64,000 bases of DNA from Thermohahella caldifontis (GCF_041153465.1 NZ_CP154858.1:2294001-2358000), one strand, 5' to 3'; shown: positions 44,721 through 53,393, numbered from the stretch's first letter. Numbers and translations: made by a program. Notes: generated from the sequence alone by a model not told the origin.

Positions 44721-45764
44721 ATGCGGCGTTTATGCGGATTCCTGTTTATAGGGCTTTTCCTGGCCCTGCCGGTGCAGGCCACGGAAACCCTGACATTCCT
44801 GACCTGGGAAGACTACATCGATCCGGAGCTGGTCAGCGAGTTTGAGCAGAAGAATGATGTGAAGATCCGTTTCGTCTATTTCGAGGACGATGACGAAAGG
44901 GAAATGATCCTGGCGCAGACCAACGGCATCGGCTTTGATCTGGTGCTGCTGGATTCCGCGCTGGTGCAGAACTACATCCGTCAGGGATGGCTGGAACCGC
45001 TTGACCGGCAGCGGATCTCCAATGCGGCCCACATCCGCATGCCCTGGAACCGGGCACCGTTGCCGGACACCTTCTACGAGGTCCCCTACTTCTGGGGCAC
45101 CGTGGGCATCCTTTACCGCAAGGATCGCGTCAATCCGCCGCCCACCTCCTGGAAAGCGTTCTTTCAGCCTGCCGAGCCCCATCGCCACCGGATTCTCAGT
45201 CTGAACACGGTGAGCACGGTCTATGCCATGGCCCTCAAGGCGCTGGGGCGCTCCATGGTTGACGTGACGGAACAGGACATTCAGGCTGCCACCAGCCTGC
45301 TGGCCTTCTTTGCCCCGTATGTCACGGCCTGGCGAAATCCCACGCTGAAAACGGATAATGAATTCAGCCGTGGTGAAATTGATATGGCCATGGCCTACAA
45401 TGGCGATGCGCTGCAGCTGATTGACAAGGATGAATCGGGTCAGCTGGCCTTTGTGGTGCCCGAGGAGGGGACCGGGCTGTGGATGGATTCGCTGGCCATA
45501 CTGAAGTCGTCGCAGAAAAAGGTGCTCGCCGAGCGTTTCATCCAGTTCCTGAATGAGCCTGAAATCAATGCCCGCAACGCGCAGACACTGTACTATGCCA
45601 CACCCAACACGGCCGCCGAGGCCCTGCTGCCGGCAGACTTCCGGGCCAATCCGGCCGTGTTCCCGCCGGAAGCCATCCGGGCCCGCAGCGAGGTCTTTAC
45701 CGTCTGGCCAGTCGCCATCAACCGGCTGGCGAGCCAGAAATTCGTGGAGCTGACATTCCGCTGA
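44721..45764 (+). CDS. PotD/NspS-like periplasmic polyamine-type binding protein
   Basis: 347-residue exported binding protein. Start MRRLCGFLFIGLFLALPVQA at 44721, after GAGAGGGGCGAG. The mature part opens with TLTFLTWEDYIDPELVSEFEQKNDVKIRFVYFEDDDE, typical of spermidine/putrescine-binding PotD/PotF relatives. VPYFWGTVGILYRKDRV and EIDMAMAYNGDALQLI follow. There are no polyamine permease or ATPase genes. Instead the next gene, 1 bp later, is a GGDEF-EAL sensor, as with NspS-MbaA of Vibrio cholerae, so a sensing rather than transport role is inferred. Confidence 0.87.
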   Translation: MRRLCGFLFIGLFLALPVQATETLTFLTWEDYIDPELVSEFEQKNDVKIRFVYFEDDDEREMILAQTNGIGFDLVLLDSALVQNYIRQGWLEPLDRQRISNAAHIRMPWNRAPLPDTFYEVPYFWGTVGILYRKDRVNPPPTSWKAFFQPAEPHRHRILSLNTVSTVYAMALKALGRSMVDVTEQDIQAATSLLAFFAPYVTAWRNPTLKTDNEFSRGEIDMAMAYNGDALQLIDKDESGQLAFVVPEEGTGLWMDSLAILKSSQKKVLAERFIQFLNEPEINARNAQTLYYATPNTAAEALLPADFRANPAVFPPEAIRARSEVFTVWPVAINRLASQKFVELTFR

Positions 45765-45765
45765 G

Positions 45766-48288
45766 ATGAAGCCATTCCCCGTTCCGGGCCTGCGCGCCAA
45801 GGTCATTCTCATTCTGGCACCCGTGGTCATGATCCCGCTGGTGCTGATGAGCTACCTGTTCTTCACGCAGCAGGCCAGCGAAATGAGCCGGCAGGTGGCC
45901 AGCCAGTCCGAACGGGCCTGGCGAACCACCGAGCAGGCACTCCGGCAACTGGACCTGGAAGCGGGCATCCAACTGCAACTGCTCAGCCAATTACCCCAGA
46001 TCCGTCAATATTTCATTGTCCAGGACGAGACCCAGCGAGACTTCCTGTTGTACCGGCCGATCCTCGAGACTTTCCGGACCTGGCTTTCCGTTCAGGCAGC
46101 CTATGAAGCCCTGATCATGACGGACAAGGCCGGCCAGCCCGCCGTCAGTCTCTACAAACCCGGTCGCAAGGACGCCACGGACACCAAGCCACCGGGGGAG
46201 CAGGCATGGTTCGGCCAGCTGTCCGCCACACCGGCGGGCGAGACGTTCCGCACGCCTCTCTGGAACGGCCAGGACCTCAAGCTGCTCTATGGCCGTCCCA
46301 TTCCCATGACCACCTACAGCGACTGGAAAACCAGCAGCAAGCAGGACATCGGGGGTTACCTGGTGCTGCGCGTGAATCTGGAGCCTCTTGCCCGGAGGGT
46401 GGCACAGCTCGCGCTGGGCAAAACCGGTTTTGCGGTGCTGCTCGGGCCTGACCATGCCCCCCTGAGCCAGGCCGAAGCGTTTCTCAGATCCGACCTCAAG
46501 GCGCTGGCCGACCTGACCGCCGTCCAGCCGGAAGGTACGTCCCTCAGCGCAGTGGAACTGAAGGGTGCCGGCTACTTCACCCGACTCTACGAACTGCCCT
46601 ACGGACTGGAGCTGATGACCGTCTGGCCAGCAAAGGAGACCGTCGAGCTGGCCCAGAAAGTGGCGCGCCAGACGGTACTGGGGCTGACCGTCCTGATCGT
46701 GCTCACCGGATTGGTGCTGCTGGTGCTGTTGCACCGGATTCTGGTACGGCCCATTCTGGATCTTCAGGACATGGCCCATGACATCGGCCATAACCGCATG
46801 CACTCGGACAACCCGGATCTGGACCGGCATCTGGCCACGGCCTCTCGGCGTGACGAGATCGGTGCCCTGGCACGTGCCTTCCAGGACATGAACATCAATC
46901 TGCGCGCCACCAGCATGAAACTGCGCCAGATTGCCTATCAGGACAGCCTCACGGGGCTGGCCAACCGCAACCTGTTCTCAAGCTACCTGAACAAGGCGCT
47001 GGCAGCCGCCAAGCGCCACCACCACCATCTCGTGGTCATGTACATCGACATTGACGGCTTCAAGGAAGTCAACGACACCCTGGGTCATGATGCCGGCGAC
47101 AAGGTGCTCCAGGAGATCGCCCGCCGTCTCCGGACCTGCCTGCGCGAAGAGGACATGATCTCCAGCATGCGCCAGGTCAGTGCCGCCCAGGACAAGGGTG
47201 AGCTGTCCCGGATCGGCGGCGACGAGTTTGCCATCATCCTGCCCCATGTGACCGAGCCGGCTTCCGTGCGGCTGGTGGCGGAACGGGTACTGGATGCCCT
47301 GCGCAAGCCCTTCGAGATTCACAACCGGACCTATCACCTGGGTGCGTCCATCGGTGTGGCCATGTATCCGCTGGACGGGGAAGAGGCGGTGGAACTGCTC
47401 AAGCGCGCCGACATCGCCATGTATCAGGCCAAGGCCAAGGGCAAGAATCAGGTGGAGTTCTACAGCCAGGAAATGGAAACCAAGGCTCTGGAGCGTCAGA
47501 ATCTGCTCCAGGACCTGCGTGTGGCACTGGAAGCAGGTCAGTTCGAGCTCCACTATCAGCCGCAGCTGGACCTGCGCAGCGGGCGCATCTGTGCCGTGGA
47601 AGCTCTGCTGCGCTGGAAACATCCGGAAATCGGCTACATTCCGCCGGATCGCTTCATTCCCGTGGCCGAGGACAGCGGGCTGATCGTGGATATCGGTCAG
47701 TGGGTGCTGGATGAAGCCTGTCAGGCCGCCGTGCGGCTGCATGAAGCCGGCCTGCCCTGGCTGCGGGTGGCGGTGAACTTCTCCACCGTTCAGTTCCGCA
47801 AGACCCAGGACATCGTCCGGCGTGTGGAGCAAAGCCTGACGCGACACGCTCTGAACGGGCGCTTTCTGGAAGTGGAGATCACCGAAACCGCCATCATGCA
47901 GTCCGGCGAGATCGCGCTGGATACCCTGTTGCGTCTGCGGGAACTGGGCACCACCATTGCCATGGATGACTTCGGCACCGGCTACTCCTCCCTGGCCACC
48001 CTGCGCGACCTGCCCATTGATGTGCTCAAGATCGACAAGTCCTTTACCGACGGCATCCTGATCTCACACCAGGGCCAGGCCATCGTCCGCGCCATTCTCG
48101 CCATGACCCGCGAACTGGGCATCGAGGTGGTGGCCGAGGGCGTGGAGCAGGCGGAACAGGTGGCATTCTTCCAGCTCGAACACTGCCATGTCCTGCAGGG
48201 CTACCATATCTGCCGGCCCATGCCCGAGCCGGATCTGGCTACCTGGATCCTGAACTTCGATCCCGCCCTGATGTCACCATCGGCCTGA
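45766..48288 (+). CDS. MbaA-like GGDEF-EAL protein with periplasmic sensor
   Basis: 840 residues. Membrane helix 15-35, a ~265-residue Cache-like periplasmic region, second helix about 300-325, HAMP, then GGDEF (DSLTGLANRNLF near 395; RIGGDEFAIIL near 485) and EAL (AVEALLRWKHPEIGYIPPDRFIP near 612; ETAIMQSGEIALDTL; MDDFGTGYSSLATL; KIDKSFTDGI). Both active sites look intact. The GGDEF domain has about 15 extra residues (ISSMRQVSAAQDKGELSR) just before the GGDEF loop. Coupled to the binding protein with 1 bp between, it should adjust c-di-GMP in response to the bound ligand. Confidence 0.93.
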   Translation: MKPFPVPGLRAKVILILAPVVMIPLVLMSYLFFTQQASEMSRQVASQSERAWRTTEQALRQLDLEAGIQLQLLSQLPQIRQYFIVQDETQRDFLLYRPILETFRTWLSVQAAYEALIMTDKAGQPAVSLYKPGRKDATDTKPPGEQAWFGQLSATPAGETFRTPLWNGQDLKLLYGRPIPMTTYSDWKTSSKQDIGGYLVLRVNLEPLARRVAQLALGKTGFAVLLGPDHAPLSQAEAFLRSDLKALADLTAVQPEGTSLSAVELKGAGYFTRLYELPYGLELMTVWPAKETVELAQKVARQTVLGLTVLIVLTGLVLLVLLHRILVRPILDLQDMAHDIGHNRMHSDNPDLDRHLATASRRDEIGALARAFQDMNINLRATSMKLRQIAYQDSLTGLANRNLFSSYLNKALAAAKRHHHHLVVMYIDIDGFKEVNDTLGHDAGDKVLQEIARRLRTCLREEDMISSMRQVSAAQDKGELSRIGGDEFAIILPHVTEPASVRLVAERVLDALRKPFEIHNRTYHLGASIGVAMYPLDGEEAVELLKRADIAMYQAKAKGKNQVEFYSQEMETKALERQNLLQDLRVALEAGQFELHYQPQLDLRSGRICAVEALLRWKHPEIGYIPPDRFIPVAEDSGLIVDIGQWVLDEACQAAVRLHEAGLPWLRVAVNFSTVQFRKTQDIVRRVEQSLTRHALNGRFLEVEITETAIMQSGEIALDTLLRLRELGTTIAMDDFGTGYSSLATLRDLPIDVLKIDKSFTDGILISHQGQAIVRAILAMTRELGIEVVAEGVEQAEQVAFFQLEHCHVLQGYHICRPMPEPDLATWILNFDPALMSPSA

Positions 48289-48354
48289 GTCCGTATTGCC
48301 GGGATGGCGGGACATTGCTAGGATAGCCGGCCCAAAGGGAGGAGAGTACACACC

Positions 48355-49320
48355 ATGTTGCTGGCTGCACTGGCACTTCTGGCTGGCCTGATCCTGCTGA
48401 CCTGGAGCGCGGACAAGTTTGTGGACGGCGCCTCGGCGACGGCCACACATCTGGGCATGCCGCCATTGCTGGTCGGTATTCTCATCATCGGATTCGGCAC
48501 ATCGGCTCCGGAAATGGTTGTCTCCGCGCTGGCCGCTGTGGAAGGCAACCCGGGGCTGGCGGTGGGCAATGCCATCGGCTCCAACATCACCAACATTGCA
48601 TTGATTCTGGGGATTACCGCGCTGATCAGTCCGATCAGTGTGCATTCCAGCCTGCTCAGGAAAGAGCTGCCCCTGCTGCTGGGTGTCACCGCCCTCGTAT
48701 GGGTGCTGTTTCAGGACAGCATGCTGGACCGGCCGGACGCCTGGGTACTATTGCTGGTATTTGCCGGTTTTCTGGGCTGGTCAGTCATCTCTGCCCTCAA
48801 CGCCCGGCAGGACGCCCTGGCTCAGGAGGTGAGCGCGGAAGCAGCCAGCCATGCCATGCCGCTGAAACAGGCGATTTTCTGGCTAGTGGCGGGGTTTGCG
48901 CTCCTCGTGGGCAGCAGCCGCATGCTGGTCTGGGGCGCCGTGGAAATTGCCCAGGCCATGGGCGTCTCCGATCTGGTGATCGGCCTGACCATTGTGGCAC
49001 TCGGCACCTCCCTGCCGGAACTGGCGTCCTCCATTGCCGCAGCACGCAAGGGTGAACACGATCTGGCGGTGGGCAACATCGTGGGATCCAACCTGTTCAA
49101 CACCCTGGCGGTCATTGGCATTGCCGGGGCCATTGCCCCCGCCCCCTTGCCGCCTGAAGTGCTGACCCGGGATCTGCCGGTCATGTCTGTCGTGACGGTT
49201 CTGCTCATGGTCATGGCGGTGGGCATCCTTGGCCGCGGGCGCATCAACCGCATCGAAGGCGCCCTGTTGGTGGGGGTATTTGCCGCCTACGACGGCTGGC
49301 TGATCTATTCACTGACCTGA
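48355..49320 (+). CDS. CaCA-family calcium/sodium antiporter (YrbG-like)
   Basis: 321-residue, about ten-helix exchanger with the two inverted alpha repeats of the family: GFGTSAPEMVVSALAAVEGNPGLAVGNAIGSNITNIALILG near residue 45 and ALGTSLPELASSIAAARKGEHDLAVGNIVGSNLFNTLAVIG near 215. The acidic residues in the GTSxPE motifs bind the cations. The start follows GGGAGGAGAGTACACACC. Stands alone, 66 bp after the GGDEF-EAL gene. A GC palindrome lies downstream. Confidence 0.93.
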   Translation: MLLAALALLAGLILLTWSADKFVDGASATATHLGMPPLLVGILIIGFGTSAPEMVVSALAAVEGNPGLAVGNAIGSNITNIALILGITALISPISVHSSLLRKELPLLLGVTALVWVLFQDSMLDRPDAWVLLLVFAGFLGWSVISALNARQDALAQEVSAEAASHAMPLKQAIFWLVAGFALLVGSSRMLVWGAVEIAQAMGVSDLVIGLTIVALGTSLPELASSIAAARKGEHDLAVGNIVGSNLFNTLAVIGIAGAIAPAPLPPEVLTRDLPVMSVVTVLLMVMAVGILGRGRINRIEGALLVGVFAAYDGWLIYSLT

Positions 49321-49345
49321 CAGCCGCACATTCCCGCCATCTTGT

Positions 49346-49367
49346 GAGGTGCCCGCCCTGGCACCTC
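49346..49367. terminator. Palindrome downstream of the antiporter gene
   Basis: GAGGTGCC (49346-49353) and GGCACCTC (49360-49367) with a 6-base loop, 26 bp after the stop codon. No T run follows, so it is a weak terminator candidate. The rest of the 260-bp gap to 49583 shows nothing I can name. Confidence 0.35.
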
Positions 49368-49582
49368 CGGCCAAAGCACCCAGCGAGTTGACCCTGCCCA
49401 TCCCGGTCCGGCCTGAGGCACGCCGTTCCTGTAACCATTTGTGAACGGAATACTGGACGCCACACGTCAAAAATGACTACACTAACGCCGACTCCCCGGT
49501 GGAGTAAGTGCTAACTCATAACAACTGGTGACAAATCAATCTGCCTGACAGGGCAAAACACTGAGGACCAAGGCTTCCACCC

Positions 49583-50251
49583 ATGGGCATTACCGTATTT
49601 AAAGACAGTGCAGACAGTACCCGCACCTATCTGCGGATTACCCGGGCCATCAATGGCAAGGAGCAGCAGCGCTACGTGCGCGTGGAAGGGAACAGCAAGG
49701 CCGCCATGCAGAAGGCCATGAAGAAGGCCCGCGAAATCGACCAGCGGCTGGCCCAATGGCAGGCCGCCGTACGCCATCTGATGACGTTGCGCGGCGAACG
49801 CCTGATCCATGAGGACGGCTCCATCGTCGGCCTGCAGCTGCAGGTCCGCGACCGGGAGGCCCGCGGCCCCTCCATCGAGTTCAAGATCCGCGTGAAACTG
49901 CCGGACAAGCCCGCCGTGTTCAAATCCGTTTCGGTCAATCGTTATGGATTCGACACCGCATTCGACATGGCGCTGGAGCGGATCTGCGAGCTTCGCGACA
50001 TTCCGCAGGACAGCGAGGCCATGGAGAAGATGAAGGCGGCACGGGCCTTCTACAAGAAAAAGTATGATGCCATCCCCAACAAACCCGAACCGCGCTATGC
50101 GCCGCCCAAGAAGGCCGCGCCTCCCGGATCCCGCAAGCGCGGGAAACAGCACACACCGGAAGATGACAAGGGTGATGGATTGCTGGATCAGTTTACCGGC
50201 TGGCTCAAGGAAGAAGTGGAACGCTTTGCCAGCAGCAAACTGCGTAAATAG
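49583..50251 (+). CDS. Uncharacterised basic protein
   Basis: 222 residues, no signal or membrane segment. Residues 1-55 (TRTYLRITRAINGKEQQRYVRVEGNSKAAMQKAMKKAREIDQRLAQ) resemble the small three-stranded-sheet-plus-helix domain at the N-terminus of some integrases. A second similar sheet is possible at about 75-135 (LQLQVRDREARGPSIEFKIRVKLPDKPAVFKSVSVNRYG). The C-terminal third is lysine- and proline-rich, likely disordered and nucleic-acid binding. No catalytic integrase domain follows. Function unknown. It lies immediately upstream of the CsrB-like RNA. Confidence 0.65.
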   Translation: MGITVFKDSADSTRTYLRITRAINGKEQQRYVRVEGNSKAAMQKAMKKAREIDQRLAQWQAAVRHLMTLRGERLIHEDGSIVGLQLQVRDREARGPSIEFKIRVKLPDKPAVFKSVSVNRYGFDTAFDMALERICELRDIPQDSEAMEKMKAARAFYKKKYDAIPNKPEPRYAPPKKAAPPGSRKRGKQHTPEDDKGDGLLDQFTGWLKEEVERFASSKLRK

Positions 50252-50260
50252 GACATGACC

Positions 50261-50278
50261 TGTCGTCAATGTATTACA
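50261..50278 (+). promoter_or_regulatory. Candidate GacA/UvrY upstream activating site
   Basis: TGTCGT-N6-ATTACA has the 6-6-6 layout of the GacA site TGTAAG-N6-CTTACA, with a good right half (5 of 6) and a poor left half (3 of 6). It is about 60-70 bp upstream of the predicted sRNA start, where GacA sites of rsm/csr RNA genes usually lie. A TAAAAT -10 candidate is at 50322-50327. Confidence 0.4.
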
Positions 50279-50334
50279 CGCATTGACGGCACCTGACCAT
50301 ATTCTGTCACATCCATCCCTGTAAAATGAATCGT

Positions 50335-50520
50335 GTCAGGACGACAAAGGCTCAGGGAAACGGGCCAGGGAAAAGCCGGGGTGGCAAAGCATCAGGATGA
50401 TGCCAGAGCAGGGATGACCACAGGATGGTCAGGGATGAAGCTTCCTCCAGGATGGAGAACGCAGGGACAGCACTGCTTTAGGGCGCGGTCACAGTGAAGT
50501 GACCGCGCCCTTTCTCTTTT
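50335..50520 (+). ncRNA. CsrB/RsmZ-family small RNA (sequesters CsrA/RsmA)
   Basis: About 185-nt non-coding RNA. It has at least nine GGA motifs, mostly as CAGGGA or CAGGAT, several in the loops of short hairpins: CATCAGGATGATG at 50390-50402, ACCACAGGATGGT at 50417-50429 and CTCCAGGATGGAG at 50445-50457. This is the design of CsrB, CsrC and RsmX/Y/Z, which bind and titrate the translational regulator CsrA/RsmA. It begins with GTCAGGA, as RsmY-type RNAs often do, after a -10 candidate at 50322. It ends in a strong terminator at 50481-50520 (GGGCGCGGTCAC / GTGACCGCGCCC, then TTTCTCTTTT). No open frame covers it. Exact 5' end is an estimate. Confidence 0.88.
50481..50520 (+). terminator. Intrinsic terminator of the CsrB-like RNA
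   Basis: Perfect 12-bp stem GGGCGCGGTCAC / GTGACCGCGCCC with a 6-base loop (AGTGAA), followed by TTTCTCTTTT. Confidence 0.9.
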
Positions 50521-50590
50521 CGCTCCCGGGATTCAGGTGTCGCACGGATCGGGCGGGCACGCACGCACCCGCCTTCAGACCAGCCCGCTG

Positions 50591-50926
50591 TCAGCGAACT
50601 GCAACAACGTTACCCACTGATGCGCCCTTGGGGGCCACGATGGTGAGACGGGCCTCCTTGCCGGCTTCCAGCTTCTTCATCAGCTTCGCGTCGGCAAGGC
50701 TCAGCAGACGCGGACCCGCCTCCCAGCCCAGAAAGGCATTGCCCGGCTGATCAACCAGGATATTGCTGCGCTCCGGCACCAGTTTCAGGACAGTCGCCTT
50801 CAGCTCGACCCGGACCTCCCGGATCTCCCTGGCCGACACCTCGTCCCCTGCGCCCTCGGCCCAGCTCGCCACCGGAAGGCCCAGCAGTGTCGCCAGCAGC
50901 AGGTGTCTGATCAATTGTCCGTTCAT
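50591..50926 (-). CDS. Uncharacterised periplasmic protein
   Basis: 111 residues with a signal peptide (MNGQLIRHLLLATLLGLPVASWA). The mature part, EIREVRVELKATVLKLVPERSNILVDQPGNAF followed by ADAKLMKKLEAGKEARLTIVAPKGASVGNVVAVR, looks like a single small beta-rich domain, perhaps OB-like. The start follows an AGGAGCACAGAAC ribosome site. Family not recognised. Convergent with the sRNA gene. Confidence 0.65.
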   Translation of the reverse strand: MNGQLIRHLLLATLLGLPVASWAEGAGDEVSAREIREVRVELKATVLKLVPERSNILVDQPGNAFLGWEAGPRLLSLADAKLMKKLEAGKEARLTIVAPKGASVGNVVAVR

Positions 50927-51081
50927 GTTCTGTGCTCCTGTGAAAAAGGATGGATGGCTTTCACTATACCACGCGCCGGGGCAAAAAGTGATCAGTGCGT
51001 CGCATCCTTACACAGGGTAACACTTTGACGCAGCAGGGATACAGGATCCTCACATCCGAAGGCCGCGAGTCGTTCATGCCC

Positions 51082-51453
51082 TCAGTCAGTCGTGTCCCCT
51101 GCTGCCTCATCCCGGTAGGTTGCACTGACCTGCCATGCCGTGATGGCCGTCTCGGAACATTCCGTATCTGACGCCACATGCAGGGTAATGAGCTCCAGCG
51201 GAGGCTTTCCCGGTCTCGGATAGGTAACATGGTAGACCTGCCGGTAGCGGCCGCCCCCGAGTGGCTCGGATGCCAGACGCTCGGCCCTGACCGCCGCCGT
51301 GTCCAGCTCTGCGCTACCGACGACGCCCGCATTCTTCAGGTACACCCATCCCATGGACACTACCCAGCCATCCGGATGATTGCACAGGGGATCCGCCATG
51401 AGCGGAGAAACCATCATGCCCCACAGTGCGGCAGCAGACCAGATACCCTTCAT
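51082..51453 (-). CDS. Uncharacterised exported protein
   Basis: 123 residues with a signal peptide (MKGIWSAAALWGMMVSPLMA) and a mature region with two cysteines (PLCNHPDGW, DTECSETA) that could form one disulfide. The start follows GGAGGTGGTACG. Segment YRQVYHVTYPRPGKPPLELITLHV suggests beta structure. Family not recognised. Confidence 0.65.
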   Translation of the reverse strand: MKGIWSAAALWGMMVSPLMADPLCNHPDGWVVSMGWVYLKNAGVVGSAELDTAAVRAERLASEPLGGGRYRQVYHVTYPRPGKPPLELITLHVASDTECSETAITAWQVSATYRDEAAGDTTD

Positions 51454-51765
51454 CGTACCACCTCCAGTATCTTGTCGGGGCTATTGGCAACCTGCTCCCT
51501 GACGGACCGGCTCATCACCATGCATCCCGTGGAAGCGGCACTGTTGCAAAAGAGTTCTCCGCTACTTTGATCATCCTTCCATGGCACGGTTGAAAATCTC
51601 CCTGATCAAACCTACTGATACCAACCTGTTACACCCGGCATGATACATCCGGCCGGCTCACGGCTCCATCGGCCATTTTTCCTCCCCACAGACACCCCCT
51701 TTACCCTGCGGCCACTTCGTGATTGACTGTGTCCAGCATTCCGATTCATCAGAAGGTGAGACACC
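51454..51765. other. 312-bp intergenic region
   Basis: Gap between a minus-strand exported protein and plus-strand yghU, so it should hold divergent promoters. I found no hairpin with a T tract, no array and no recognisable RNA. Confidence 0.4.
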
Positions 51766-52619
51766 ATGACCGATCAGAAGTATGTGCCTCCGAAAGTCTG
51801 GACCTGGGAGAAGGAAAGCGGCGGCCGCTTTGCCAGCATCAACCGGCCCGTGGCCGGCCCCACCCACGAGAAGGCGCTGCCCGTGGGCAAGCATCCGTTT
51901 CAGCTCTATTCCCTCGGCACTCCGAACGGGGTGAAAGTGACCATCATGTTCGAGGAGCTGCTGGCGCTGGGGATTGAGGAGGCCGAATACGATGCCTGGC
52001 TGATCAACATCATGGAAGGTGATCAGTTTGGCAGCGGCTTCGTGGAGATCAATCCCAACTCCAAGATCCCGGCCATGGTGGACCGCAGCGAGAATCCGCC
52101 GGTCCGGGTCTTCGAGTCCGGGGCCATTCTCATGTACCTGGCGGAAAAATTCGGTCAGTTCCTGCCCACGGACCGGCCCCGCCGGGCGGAGTGCCTGTCC
52201 TGGCTGTTCTGGCAGGTGGGCAGCGCGCCCTTTCTGGGTGGCGGATTCGGGCATTTCTATGCCTACGCACCGGAGAAGTACGAGTACCCCATCAATCGCT
52301 TCACCATGGAGGTCAAGCGCCAGCTGGATGTGCTCAACCGCCACTTTGCCGACCACGAGTACCTGTGCGGAGACCTCTATACCATTGCCGACATGGCCAC
52401 CTACCCCTGGTACGGGGCACTGGTGGAAGGCAAGCTCTATGATGCTGCCGAGTTTCTGGACGTGAAGTCCTACACCCATGTGCTGCGCTGGGCGAAACAG
52501 ATCCATGACCGGCCGGCAGTGCAGCGGGGCCGGCGCGTGAACCGGACCTGGGGGAAGAATCGCTGCAGGTACCGGAGCGGCACAGCGCCGCGGACCTGGA
52601 TCTGCCCGAAAACAGCTGA
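51766..52619 (+). CDS. yghU: YghU-like glutathione-dependent disulfide-bond oxidoreductase, frameshifted near the end
   Basis: Nu-class glutathione S-transferase-like protein of about 284 residues, matching E. coli YghU (288). It has the long N-terminal arm KYVPPKVWTWEKESGGRFASINRPVAGPTHEKALPVGKHPFQLYSLGTPNGVKVTIM, the GSH-site PNSKIPAMVD and VFESGAILMYLAEKFG, and helical C-domain GGGFGHFYAYAPEKYEYPINRFTMEVKRQLDVL. After RVNRTWG the frame turns nonsensical. Adding one G to the ggggg run at 52550-52554 gives EESLQVPERHSAADLDLPENS and a stop at 52617-52619. It then no longer overlaps the next gene. Confidence 0.9.
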
Positions 52620-52627
52620 GCGGCGTC

Positions 52628-53317
52628 ATGTGCGGCCGCTACAACATCATTGATGATCCCCTGACCCGGCAGCTTCTGCTGGATCTGGGGGTGAACATGC
52701 GCCTGCCCACACGCTACAACATCGCGCCCACGGAAACGGTGCCGGTGGTGTGTGAAACGGAATCGGGCCGGGCGGTTCACCCCATGCGCTGGTGGCTCAC
52801 CCCGTCCTGGGCGCGGGAGGTGGATACCCGTTTCAGCATGTTCAATGCCCGGGCGGAGAATCTGGAAACCAGCAAGGCGTTCAAGGGGCCGTTCCGTCAC
52901 CGGCGCGGCATTCTGCCGGCGTCAGGCTTCATCGAGTGGCGCCTGGAGAACGGCCACAAGCAACCTTACTGGATTCATCACCCGGAGCAGGCGCTGGCAC
53001 TGGGCGGGATCTGGGATGTCTGGGAACGATCGGACGCGTTTCTGGAGTCCTGCGCCATCGTGACCGTGGACGCACCACCGGGCTTCAGGCCCCTGCATTC
53101 ACGGATGCCGCTGATTCTGCCGAGGACGGCCTGGGAGGTGTGGCTGGATCCGGACGCGCCGCCGGAGGATGTGCGGCAATGTCTGAAACCGGTGGATCTG
53201 AGCGGGATGGTGGCGGTGCCCGTTGACCGGGCCATCAACAACAGCCGCAACAAGGACGACCGGGCAATCCGCCCGGTCGGTGAACCGCTTTACCTGCCCC
53301 TCACGCCTTCTTCTTAG
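52628..53317 (+). CDS. SRAP-family DNA-protein crosslink protein (YedK/HMCES-like)
   Basis: 229-residue SOS-response-associated protein that binds abasic sites in single-stranded DNA and forms a protective thiazolidine crosslink through Cys2. Active-site parts are visible: MCGRYN at the start, RYNIAPTETVPVV (Asn), PASGFIEWRLENGHKQPYWI (Glu about residue 103) and FRPLHSRMPLILP (His about residue 158). WWLTPSWA and FNARAENLETSKAF complete the pattern. 8 bp after the repaired yghU stop. Its 3' end overlaps the convergent THX gene by 17 bp. Confidence 0.93.
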   Translation: MCGRYNIIDDPLTRQLLLDLGVNMRLPTRYNIAPTETVPVVCETESGRAVHPMRWWLTPSWAREVDTRFSMFNARAENLETSKAFKGPFRHRRGILPASGFIEWRLENGHKQPYWIHHPEQALALGGIWDVWERSDAFLESCAIVTVDAPPGFRPLHSRMPLILPRTAWEVWLDPDAPPEDVRQCLKPVDLSGMVAVPVDRAINNSRNKDDRAIRPVGEPLYLPLTPSS

Positions 53318-53393
53318 GGTGCTTGGGCCGGCTGTTGCCGTAGGAACCGCGTGCGATCTTGCCGCGACGGGTACGACGATCACCTTTTGCCAT
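53301..53393 (-). CDS. 30S ribosomal protein THX (bTHX)
   Basis: 30-residue, very basic protein MAKGDRRTRRGKIARGSYGN followed by SRPKHPKKKA. It matches the small THX/S31e family that sits in the head of the 30S subunit (KGDxxTxRGKIxxGSYG is the hallmark). ATG at 53391-53393 has an AGAGGAG ribosome site 8 bp upstream, and the gene ends inside the 3' end of the convergent SRAP gene. It is short enough to be missed by most gene finders. Confidence 0.9.
   Translation of the reverse strand: MAKGDRRTRRGKIARGSYGNSRPKHPKKKA

Noticed and set aside
49583..50251. Phage or integron integrase
   Set aside because: Only the N-terminal part resembles an integrase arm-type domain; no catalytic Arg/His/Tyr domain follows, and no attachment repeats were found.
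231..52554. Programmed ribosomal frameshifting at the five broken genes
   Set aside because: The sites lack slippery heptamers with downstream structures, and five unrelated genes using it in one window is unlikely.
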